Assembly: GCA_938042205.1 (NCBI GenBank)
Contig: CALIRS010000024.1
Span: 1-9,517, forward strand
DNA: 9,517 nucleotides
Direction of reading: 5' to 3'
From: an uncultured bacterium
GTDB lineage: Bacteria; Actinomycetota; Aquicultoria; SKW223
Shown in pieces: positions 1-5,782 of the stretch. Made by a program: the position numbers and the translations under genes. Under the pieces are notes generated by a model, which was not told the origin of the DNA, made no database searches, and saw nothing but the letters and a program-made list of their open reading frames with translations. Numbering within the stretch: the stretch's first letter is position 1; every line of letters starts with the position of its first letter.

Positions 1-1
1 G

Positions 2-271
2 GTGAGTGCTATGAAGATTATTGAATCAATGGAGCCTGTAAGAAGAGGTCTTTATACAGGAAGTCTGGGTTTTATTGGTTTTAACGGGAATGCGGAATTT
101 AATATTGTTATCAGAACAATTCTATTGAAAGGAGACAAAGCCTACCTTAATGTTGGTGGTGGAGTTACCATCGATTCTGACCCTGAAAAGGAATATATTG
201 AAACGCTGGATAAAGCAAAAGCAATGTTTATGGCACTTGGAATCAAGAGTGAGTTAAATGATAGGTTTTAA
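2..271 (+). CDS. pabB: Aminodeoxychorismate synthase component I, C-terminal fragment (5' end outside window)
   Basis: This is the last 89 codons of a chorismate-binding enzyme. The reading frame is already open at the window edge, so the GTG at base 2 is an internal valine and not a start. What is visible is the end of the chorismate-binding fold: SAMKIIESMEPVRRG, then YTGSLGFIGFNG, NIVIRT and VGGGVTIDSDPEKEY. Family knowledge: PabB with a PabA glutaminase converts chorismate and glutamine to 4-amino-4-deoxychorismate in the cytoplasm, for folate synthesis. TrpE (anthranilate synthase) shares this fold, but TrpE proteins usually read AGAG where this one reads VGGG. The lyase gene directly downstream also favours PabB. 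The catalytic core upstream is not in the window, so a PabB/TrpE mix-up cannot be fully excluded. Confidence 0.85.
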   Translation: MSAMKIIESMEPVRRGLYTGSLGFIGFNGNAEFNIVIRTILLKGDKAYLNVGGGVTIDSDPEKEYIETLDKAKAMFMALGIKSELNDRF

Positions 272-1100
272 ATTTGACTTTCAGAAAGAAAAGATTTTTG
301 AGATAAAAAATCTTCAAGATTTTCCAGCTGGGCTTTTCTCTCCATATCTAAAAGGAATTTTCGAAACAATCCTTGTGCTAAGAGGAAAGCCAGTTCTTTT
401 AGAGAGACATCTTAACAGACTTTATACTTCTGCCAGATATTTTTCCATTCCGCTGCCTGAGGAAGGTGCTGTTAAAAAGCTGGTGACGAAAGAAGCATCT
501 ACTTTAAAATTGGAAAAGGGTGCGCTCAGACTTACTGTTCAGCTAAATGAGCCTTTCAATGAAACTTATATTCTTGTTTCGAAAAAAGAATATCCTTACA
601 GAGAAGAGATGTTTTTAAAAGGAAGAAGCGCTTGTTTTTCAATGTGGAAACGTGATTCTGACAATCCTCTTTACAGGCATAAAATTGTTCAGCAAATTGA
701 GAATAAAATTGCCAGGGAATTCGCTGAGGTTTCAGGTTACGATGATTGCTTGTTTGTAAACTTAAAAGGCAATGTTACTGAAGCTACTTCGGCAAACATT
801 TTCGTCTTTAAGGACGGATTTCTTAAGACTCCGCAAGAGTCAGAAGGTGTTTTAAAAGGAATCACCAGGGACGTAGTTGTTGAACTCTGCAATTCTTCTG
901 GAGAGATAGAGGTTAAAGAAGCACCCGTGAGTACTGATGAGTTAGTGTCAGCAGAAGAAGTATTTTTGACAAATTCCTTGATGGGGTTAATGCCGGTGAT
1001 TTCAATTGAGCGAAGAGAGATTGGCAGTGGTGTGGTGGGATCTTTAACAAAAAAGTTGTCAAAACAGGTGTGGAATCACTTTCTAAAAGACATAAGGTAA
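258..1100 (+). CDS. pabC: Class IV PLP enzyme, probable 4-amino-4-deoxychorismate lyase
   Basis: A 280-residue fold-type IV PLP enzyme of normal family length. Visible landmarks: KGIFETILVLRGKP (32-45) followed by LLERHLNRL with R50, the expected phosphate-binding arginine; RHKIV with K142, the expected Schiff-base lysine; NVTEATSANIF with E175 contacting the cofactor pyridine nitrogen; GVLKGITR (197-204); and FLTNSLMGLMPV (236-247) with T238. Role: PabC splits aminodeoxychorismate into p-aminobenzoate and pyruvate for folate synthesis. Branched-chain and D-amino-acid aminotransferases share this scaffold and cannot be told apart on these motifs alone; the pabB-like gene immediately upstream decides the call. 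The ATG at 258 overlaps the pabB end by 14 bases in another frame, which suggests translational coupling. The Shine-Dalgarno is weak (AAGAGTGAG at 245-253). No terminator is seen after its stop; a new promoter begins within ten bases. Confidence 0.85.
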   Translation: MIGFKFDFQKEKIFEIKNLQDFPAGLFSPYLKGIFETILVLRGKPVLLERHLNRLYTSARYFSIPLPEEGAVKKLVTKEASTLKLEKGALRLTVQLNEPFNETYILVSKKEYPYREEMFLKGRSACFSMWKRDSDNPLYRHKIVQQIENKIAREFAEVSGYDDCLFVNLKGNVTEATSANIFVFKDGFLKTPQESEGVLKGITRDVVVELCNSSGEIEVKEAPVSTDELVSAEEVFLTNSLMGLMPVISIERREIGSGVVGSLTKKLSKQVWNHFLKDIR

Positions 1101-1109
1101 AAAAAGTTG

Positions 1110-1138
1110 TTGACATCTTTCAGGGATTCTGGTAAAAG
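1110..1138 (+). promoter_or_regulatory. Predicted sigma-70/sigma-A promoter for rplJL
   Basis: A perfect -35 TTGACA lies at 1110-1115. After a 17-base spacer comes TAAAAG at 1133-1138 (4 of 6 to TATAAT), preceded by TG at 1130-1131, one base from the hexamer, which makes an extended -10. The predicted start is near 1145, about 137 bases before rplJ and just before the L10-leader RNA begins. The -35 sits only nine bases after the pabC stop, so this promoter would make rplJL transcription independent of pabBC. No transcript data are available here. Confidence 0.7.
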
Positions 1139-1160
1139 ATACAAACTGTCTTTGAAATGG

Positions 1161-1270
1161 TTGCCGGAGACAGCAGGTGCTTGTGTTAGAGCTTAATATC
1201 CTGCCGAGGCAGAGAGATGTTGATATCCGAAGTTTAGATCAGCCTCCTGCCAGCAGGGGGCTTAATTTTT
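1161..1270 (+). promoter_or_regulatory. Ribosomal protein L10 leader (autoregulatory mRNA element)
   Basis: This stretch has the hallmark sequence of the L10-leader RNA family found before rplJ in many bacteria: CCGGAGACAGCAGGTGC at 1164-1180, then TTAATATCCTGCCGAGG at 1193-1209. GCAGG (1173-1177) pairs with CCTGC (1200-1204). The unpaired GGTGC/TTAATAT flanks resemble the kink-turn known in this element. CGGA (1165-1168) can pair with TCCG (1226-1229) to close the domain. Family knowledge: free L10 bound to L12 dimers binds this RNA and lowers expression of its own operon; in Bacillus subtilis it acts by transcription attenuation. The terminator hairpin at its 3' end supports the same mechanism here. 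I read the helices by eye and did not fold the RNA, so exact boundaries are approximate. Confidence 0.85.
1241..1270 (+). terminator. Intrinsic terminator hairpin in the rplJ leader (attenuator)
   Basis: AGCCTCCTG (1241-1249) pairs with CAGGGGGCT (1254-1262) through a four-base loop, giving nine pairs with one T-G wobble. TTAATTTTT (1262-1270) follows directly. This has the form of a factor-independent terminator placed between the L10-binding domain and the Shine-Dalgarno. Transcription must pass it to reach rplJ, so it is best read as a conditional attenuator and not as the end of the pabBC transcript, although it could also trim read-through from pabBC. Confidence 0.7.
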
Positions 1271-1277
1271 CGGAGGA
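1271..1277 (+). promoter_or_regulatory. Shine-Dalgarno that fixes the rplJ start
   Basis: CGGAGGA ends four bases before the ATG at 1282. The reading frame is open upstream to a GTG at 1177, but that GTG lies inside the structured leader RNA and has no ribosome-binding site, so the ATG at 1282 is the real start. Confidence 0.85.
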
Positions 1278-1281
1278 CAGA

Positions 1282-1806
1282 ATGCCTAGCCAGAAGAACA
1301 TAAAGATAGTTGAAGAGACAAAAAAGATGTTTGAGGAATCTGAGGGTTTTGTGCTTACAGAATATAGAGGCTTGACGGTCTCCGAGATCACTAATCTGAG
1401 AAAAAAACTTCGAGAGGACAGTTGTGAGTACAGAGTGGTCAAAAATACACTGTTAAAGCTTGCTCTTCAAGAGCTGGGCTATCCTGATTTCGACAATTAT
1501 CTTGCTGGTCCAACTGCAGTTGCGGTTGCCAGAGAAGATGTCATCAAGCTCGCTAAAGACCTGGTAGATTTTTCGAAAGAAAAAGAAAAACTTGTTGTCA
1601 AAGCAGGGTATATTGATGGGCAGGTTTTATCTTCCGAAGATATTAAAAGAATAGCGAGACTTCCTTCAAGAGAAGAGCTGGTTGGGAAAATACTTGGCTC
1701 GCTCAAATCGCCGCTTTATCGTCTTGCGAATGTGATGGTAGCCCCAGCAAGGAGTCTTGTAGTTGCCCTTTCAGAGGTCGCAAAGCAAAAGGAAGCAACT
1801 TCTTAA
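1282..1806 (+). CDS. rplJ: 50S ribosomal protein L10 (uL10)
   Basis: A 174-residue protein. L10 anchors the flexible L7/L12 stalk to 23S rRNA at the GTPase-associated centre and, with L12, represses its own operon. The N-terminal globular rRNA-binding part (about 1-127) shows YRGLTVSEITNLRKKLRE (28-45) and VVKNTLLKLAL (52-62), both typical of L10. After LPSREEL (127-133) comes a long helix to the end that carries the L12-dimer docking sites. This tail is about 48 residues, nearer to what I recall for Thermotoga and mycobacterial L10 (three L12 dimers) than for E. coli (two). The start is set by the GGAGG at 1272-1276 and by homology beginning at MPSQKNIKIVEE. It is separated from rplL by 28 bases. 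Expression is likely controlled by the upstream leader and attenuator. Confidence 0.97.
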   Translation: MPSQKNIKIVEETKKMFEESEGFVLTEYRGLTVSEITNLRKKLREDSCEYRVVKNTLLKLALQELGYPDFDNYLAGPTAVAVAREDVIKLAKDLVDFSKEKEKLVVKAGYIDGQVLSSEDIKRIARLPSREELVGKILGSLKSPLYRLANVMVAPARSLVVALSEVAKQKEATS

Positions 1807-1834
1807 ATGAAGTAAAATAATAAAAGGAGGAGAG

Positions 1835-2224
1835 ATGGCAAGCAAAAAGTCAACTGTCGATGAAGTATTTGAAAGCATTAAGAGTATGACCGTTCTGGAG
1901 GTTTCAGAACTCGTTAAGAAACTCGAGGAGGAATTTGGTGTTTCTGCTGCTGCGCCTGTGGCTGTGGCGGCACCTGCGGCTGCCGCTGAAGCAGCTCCAG
2001 CAGAAGAAGAAAAAACTTCTTTTGATGTGGTTCTTCTTGAAGCCGGCAATAATAAGATTCAGGTTATTAAAGTAGTCCGACAGGTTACCAACCTTGGACT
2101 TAAAGAAGCAAAAGAACTTGTTGATAATGCTCCAAAGCCGGTGAAAGAAGGGATTCCTAAGGGAGAAGCGGAAGAGGTTAAAAAAGCTCTCGAAGAAGCT
2201 GGTGCAAAAGTAGAAGTTAAATAA
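1835..2224 (+). CDS. rplL: 50S ribosomal protein L7/L12 (bL12)
   Basis: A 129-residue stalk protein that is present as several dimers per ribosome and recruits EF-Tu, EF-G and IF2. The three usual parts are visible. The N-terminal dimerisation helices (about 3-35) include MTVLEVSELVKKLEEEFGV. A flexible Ala/Pro hinge covers about 36-58. The C-terminal factor-binding domain (about 61-129) has IKVVRQVTNLGLKEAKELVD (78-97), whose GLKEAK helix contacts translation factors. Length and sequence are normal. AAAGGAGG (1823-1830) ends four bases before the ATG, the strongest ribosome-binding site in the window, which fits the need for more L12 than L10. The G+C-rich alanine tract makes a long spurious open frame on the opposite strand, which is not a gene. 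Confidence 0.97.
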   Translation: MASKKSTVDEVFESIKSMTVLEVSELVKKLEEEFGVSAAAPVAVAAPAAAAEAAPAEEEKTSFDVVLLEAGNNKIQVIKVVRQVTNLGLKEAKELVDNAPKPVKEGIPKGEAEEVKKALEEAGAKVEVK

Positions 2225-2265
2225 TGCAATTTAATAACCTTCTAAGAAAAACGAAAAGAAAAGCC

Positions 2266-2319
2266 AGCAAAGATATCATTGACTCTTTATATGTTGAGTC
2301 GTAAAATATATCTTTTGCT
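2266..2319 (+). other. Long imperfect hairpin between rplL and rpoB
   Basis: AGCAAAGATAT (2266-2276) pairs with ATATCTTTTGCT (2308-2319), 11 pairs with one bulged T. Inside, GACTC (2281-2285) pairs with GAGTC (2296-2300) around a ten-base loop. No T-rich tail follows, so it is not an evident terminator. In RNA read through from rplL it could be a processing site, comparable in position to the RNase III site known between rplL and rpoB in E. coli, or a partial attenuator. It overlaps the predicted promoter below, so part of the symmetry may serve at the DNA level. Confidence 0.5.
2279..2307 (+). promoter_or_regulatory. Predicted sigma-70/sigma-A promoter for rpoBC
   Basis: TTGACT (2279-2284, 5 of 6 to consensus) and TAAAAT (2302-2307, 5 of 6) are exactly 17 bases apart. 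The predicted start is near 2314, giving a short leader of about 41 bases before rpoB. The layout matches the rplJ promoter closely: the same spacing and the same TAAAA core. A promoter here would supply rpoBC separately from the attenuated rplJL transcript. The evidence is sequence match only. Confidence 0.6.
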
Positions 2320-2339
2320 CAATCTACTCAATCAATTCC

Positions 2340-2346
2340 GGGGGAG
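2340..2346 (+). promoter_or_regulatory. Shine-Dalgarno that favours the second GTG as rpoB start
   Basis: GGGGGAG is followed by TGAT and then, eight bases after the purine run, by GTG at 2355. The earlier in-frame GTG at 2346 uses the last G of this motif and so has no usable spacing. The ATG at 2353 is in another frame. Confidence 0.6.
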
Positions 2347-2354
2347 TGATATAT

Positions 2355-5300
2355 GTGCCCATAGCCTCAAATATTAGAAGGAGGCATTCTTTTGCAAAAA
2401 TCCCTCAAATATTAAGCGTACCACATCTTCTTGATATTCAGAAAAAGTCATTTGAGTGGCTTGTGAATGAGGGATTAAGAGAAGTTTTTAATGAAGTAAG
2501 TCCCATAAGAGATTATTCAGAAAGCTATGAACTTCATTTTCTTGACTATCACTTTGGGGAAGCAAAGTTCTCCGAAAGAGAGTGTAAAGAAAAGGATTTG
2601 AGCTATTCACGTCCTCTTTTTGTTGATCTTGAGTTTGTTAATAAGGAAACCGGGGAGTCCAAGGAAGAAAGCGAGGTCTTTATGGGGGATTTCCCGTGGA
2701 TGACCGAGAAAGGTACCTTTATCATTAATGGGACTGAAAGAGTAGTTGTTTCGCAATTAATTCGGTCATCGGGTGTCTATTTTAGCAGTGAATTTGAAAA
2801 ACAGACCGGGCGCATGATATTTGGAGCTAAGATTATACCTGGAAGAGGGGCATGGCTGGAATTTGAAATAGACCGGGATGAGGTTGTTAATGTTCGAATT
2901 GATAGAAGAAGGAAGTTGCCTGTTTCGTTGCTTTTCACATCACTCGGCTTTAGAACAGCCTCTTCACTTATTGGAGTCGAACCAGGTTCGAAAAGAGAAG
3001 CACTTTTACGCCAGCGTTTTGAGGAAATAAGCGTAGATGGACCTCTCGCAATTACCCTTGATAAGGATTCAATTCTTACCGAGACTCGAGAAGATCTCAG
3101 GCAGGCGGAAGCTCTAAAAGAAATATATCGGAAAATGCGTCCTGGTGAAGTAGTTACTGAAGAAAGTGCTCGAAACTACTTTGAAGCGCTCTTTTTTGAT
3201 CCTGATCGCTATGACTTGGCAAAGGTTGGCAGGTATAAAATAAACAAGAGGCTGGGGTTAAACATAGACCCATCGCTGACTATTCTTTGTCCTGAAGATA
3301 TTCTGGAAACAGTGGCTTATTTGATTCGTCTTTTTGAGGGCGATCCTAAAGCTCGGGTTGATGATATTGACCATCTGGGAAATAGAAGAGTGAGAACAGT
3401 GGGCGAATTGATTCAAAACCAGTTCAGAATCGGTCTCACCAGAATGGAGAGAAACATTCGAGAGAGAATGGTCATAGATCCTGAAAATATTACCCCCGGG
3501 CATTTAATAAACGTTAGACCGCTTACAGCTGCGTTAAAGGAATTTTTTGGATCCAGCCAGCTTTCTCAATTCATGGATCAAACCAACTCTCTTTCCGGTC
3601 TTACTCACAGAAGAAGACTTTCTGCTCTTGGCCCGGGTGGACTTTCACGTGAAAGAGCAGGATTTGAGGTTCGTGACGTCCACTCCTCACATTATGGAAG
3701 GATGTGTCCGATTGAAACGCCCGAAGGTCCGAATATCGGTCTTATTACTTCTTTAGCTACCTACGCCAGGGTAAATGAGTTTGGATTTATTGAAACACCC
3801 TACCGTAAGGTAGAAAAAGGAAGGGTTACCGAAAAAGTAGAGTTTCTTACTGCTGACGAAGAAGACAATGTTATTATTGCCCAGGCAAATGCACCTTATG
3901 ATCGAAAAAATGGAAAGTTTCTTTCAGATCAGATCCTGTGCCGTAAGCGAGGAAGCATTGAATTTGCGCGTCCTGAAGAAATTGATTATATAGACCTTTC
4001 GCCAATGCAAATAGTATCAGTGTCTGCAGCACTGATTCCTTTTCTTGAACATAATGATGCTAACCGAGCACTTATGGGCGCTAATATGCAACGCCAGGCG
4101 GTTCCTCTCATTAAGCCAGATGCTCCTTTGATAGGCACAGGTCTTGAGCATCGAGCAGTGGTTGATACCGGTGATGTTGTTCTTGCAGAGGAAAAAGGCA
4201 CAGTAACCTATGTTTCCAGTGAAAAAATAATTGTTCAACCTGAAGAAAAAAATAAGCCCCCTCATGTTTACAGTCTAATCAAATTTGAAAGAACAAATCA
4301 GGGCACCTGTTACAGGCAGCGTCCATATGTGCGTGTTGGTGATAAAGTGAGAACAGGGGATGTACTTGCTGACGGACCCTGTTCAGACGGTGGCGAGCTT
4401 GCTTTGGGGAAAAACCTTCTGGTGGCTTTTATGCCCTGGGAAGGTTACAACTATGAAGATGCTATTATTATCAGTGAAAGACTGGTTAAAGAAGACGTAC
4501 TAACTTCCATCCATATTGAAGAGTATGAAATTGAAGCCAGAGAAACGAAGCTTGGACTCGAAGATATAACCAGGGAAATTCCAGGTATTGCAGAGGATGC
4601 TCTTTCACATCTTGATGAAGATGGAATAGTACGTATTGGAGCTGAGGTAGGACCAAACGATATCCTGGTAGGCAAAGTTACTCCTCGTGGAGAAAATGAG
4701 CTTACACCCGAGGAAAAGCTGTTAAGAGCAATCTTTGGTGAAAAAGCAAGAGAAGTAAGAGACACCTCCTTGCGAGTTCCGCATGGTGAAGGCGGTAAAG
4801 TTATCGATGTCAAAGTCTTCTCTCGAGAAAACGGTGATGAACTTCTACCTGGAGTTCACATGCTGGTCAGAGTTTACGTTGCTCAGATTAGAAAGATCTC
4901 TATTGGCGATAAGCTTGCAGGACGTCACGGCAACAAAGGTGTCATCTCAAAAATCGTTCCAGAGGAAGACATGCCTTTTATGGAAGATGGCACCCCGGTT
5001 GACATTATCCTTAACCCTCTTGGAGTTCCTTCCCGGATGAATGTGGGACAAATTCTTGAAACCCACCTTGGGTGGGCTGCTGCTATGGGATTTGACTCGA
5101 AGGGTAAAAAAGAACCTGTATACGTGGAAACCCCTGTCTTTCACGGTGCTTCAGAAGAAGAAATCAAAGTCGCTATGAGAAAAGCAGGAATTTCTGAAAC
5201 CGGAAAAGCAATTTTATATGATGGAAAAACAGGTGAGCCTTTCGAAAATCCGATAACCGTTGGTTACATTTATATTCTGAAATTAATTCATATGGTCGAT

Positions 5301-5765
5301 GATAAGATTCATGCCAGGTCAATTGGACCTTATTCTCTGGTAACCAGGCAACCGCTTGGAGGAAAAGCACAGTTCGGTGGGCAACGTTTCGGAGAAATGG
5401 AAGTCTGGGCACTTGAAGCTTATGGTGCTGCTAATACACTTCAGGAAATGCTTACTATCAAGTCTGACGATGTCTCAGGTCGAGTAAAAGCTTATGAGGC
5501 AATAGTTAAAGGTGAGAACATTCCAGAGTTTGCCATCCCAGAATCATTTAAAGTTCTGGTTAAGGAGATGCAAAGCCTCTGTCTCAACGTCCAGGTATTT
5601 AATGAAAAAAATGAGGCTTTGAAACTTGAAGGAGAAGAAGAGGAGCCTTCAAGAGCCCGAATTGAAAAATTAGGATTTGAGCTTAAAGAAGAAGTTATTC
5701 CTTCGGAAATAGAGCTTCTGGGTGAATCATTTACACCTGAAGAACAGGTGAGTGAAGACGAGTAA
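2355..5765 (+). CDS. rpoB: DNA-directed RNA polymerase subunit beta
   Basis: A 1,136-residue beta subunit from the GTG at 2355 (1,139 if the GTG at 2346 is used). It forms one half of the polymerase cleft. Landmarks in order (numbered from 2355): MTEKGTFIINGTERVVVSQL in the N-terminal lobe; the rifampicin cluster SSQLSQFMDQ to THRRRLSALGPGGL at about 400-428, with D408, H418 and S423 matching E. coli D516, H526 and S531, all in the sensitive form; GANMQRQAVPL; MPWEGYNYEDAI; GDKLAGRHGNKG (851-862) with catalytic-centre lysines K853 and K861; and the C-terminal QPLGGKAQFGGQRFGEME segment that packs on beta'. The length is that of a compact beta without the large E. coli insertions. An acidic tail (EEEE..., ending SEDE) closes it. 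Oddities: serine replaces conserved proline at 139 and 412. rpoC follows after 17 bases, so the two are surely co-transcribed. Confidence 0.98.
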   Translation: MPIASNIRRRHSFAKIPQILSVPHLLDIQKKSFEWLVNEGLREVFNEVSPIRDYSESYELHFLDYHFGEAKFSERECKEKDLSYSRPLFVDLEFVNKETGESKEESEVFMGDFPWMTEKGTFIINGTERVVVSQLIRSSGVYFSSEFEKQTGRMIFGAKIIPGRGAWLEFEIDRDEVVNVRIDRRRKLPVSLLFTSLGFRTASSLIGVEPGSKREALLRQRFEEISVDGPLAITLDKDSILTETREDLRQAEALKEIYRKMRPGEVVTEESARNYFEALFFDPDRYDLAKVGRYKINKRLGLNIDPSLTILCPEDILETVAYLIRLFEGDPKARVDDIDHLGNRRVRTVGELIQNQFRIGLTRMERNIRERMVIDPENITPGHLINVRPLTAALKEFFGSSQLSQFMDQTNSLSGLTHRRRLSALGPGGLSRERAGFEVRDVHSSHYGRMCPIETPEGPNIGLITSLATYARVNEFGFIETPYRKVEKGRVTEKVEFLTADEEDNVIIAQANAPYDRKNGKFLSDQILCRKRGSIEFARPEEIDYIDLSPMQIVSVSAALIPFLEHNDANRALMGANMQRQAVPLIKPDAPLIGTGLEHRAVVDTGDVVLAEEKGTVTYVSSEKIIVQPEEKNKPPHVYSLIKFERTNQGTCYRQRPYVRVGDKVRTGDVLADGPCSDGGELALGKNLLVAFMPWEGYNYEDAIIISERLVKEDVLTSIHIEEYEIEARETKLGLEDITREIPGIAEDALSHLDEDGIVRIGAEVGPNDILVGKVTPRGENELTPEEKLLRAIFGEKAREVRDTSLRVPHGEGGKVIDVKVFSRENGDELLPGVHMLVRVYVAQIRKISIGDKLAGRHGNKGVISKIVPEEDMPFMEDGTPVDIILNPLGVPSRMNVGQILETHLGWAAAMGFDSKGKKEPVYVETPVFHGASEEEIKVAMRKAGISETGKAILYDGKTGEPFENPITVGYIYILKLIHMVDDKIHARSIGPYSLVTRQPLGGKAQFGGQRFGEMEVWALEAYGAANTLQEMLTIKSDDVSGRVKAYEAIVKGENIPEFAIPESFKVLVKEMQSLCLNVQVFNEKNEALKLEGEEEEPSRARIEKLGFELKEEVIPSEIELLGESFTPEEQVSEDE

Positions 5766-5768
5766 AAA

Positions 5769-5776
5769 GGGGAGGT
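5769..5776 (+). promoter_or_regulatory. Shine-Dalgarno for the TTG start of rpoC
   Basis: GGGGAGGT ends six bases before TTG at 5783. No in-frame ATG or GTG lies near, and the translation from this TTG (MADINEISYVRIGLASP) begins where beta' subunits normally begin, so the rare TTG is well supported as the start. Confidence 0.85.
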
Positions 5777-5782
5777 TCAGCT

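Noticed and set aside
1177..1281. In-frame upstream extension of rplJ from a GTG, adding 35 codons
   Set aside because: It falls inside the L10-leader RNA and the terminator hairpin, has no ribosome-binding site, and does not resemble L10. The ATG at 1282 has GGAGG at correct spacing and matches family length.
1771..2049. Minus-strand open frame of 92 codons rich in Ala/Ser
   Set aside because: It is the complement of the alanine-rich hinge of rplL; low-complexity sequence keeps the opposite strand open. No start signal or family resemblance.
2318..2333. Direct repeat CTCAATC twice, nine bases apart, before the rpoB ribosome-binding site
   Set aside because: Too short and with only two copies; it could arise by chance in A+T-rich sequence, and no known regulator site of this form comes to mind.
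2225..2345. Intrinsic terminator after rplL
   Set aside because: The hairpin here is A+T-rich and is not followed by a T-run, so it does not look like an efficient terminator.
4451..4813. Minus-strand open frame of 120 codons inside rpoB
   Set aside because: It lies opposite a highly conserved part of RpoB, has serine-rich low-complexity translation and no ribosome-binding site or known domain.
5766..5782. Separate promoter or terminator between rpoB and rpoC
   Set aside because: The gap is only 17 bases and is filled by the rpoC ribosome-binding site.
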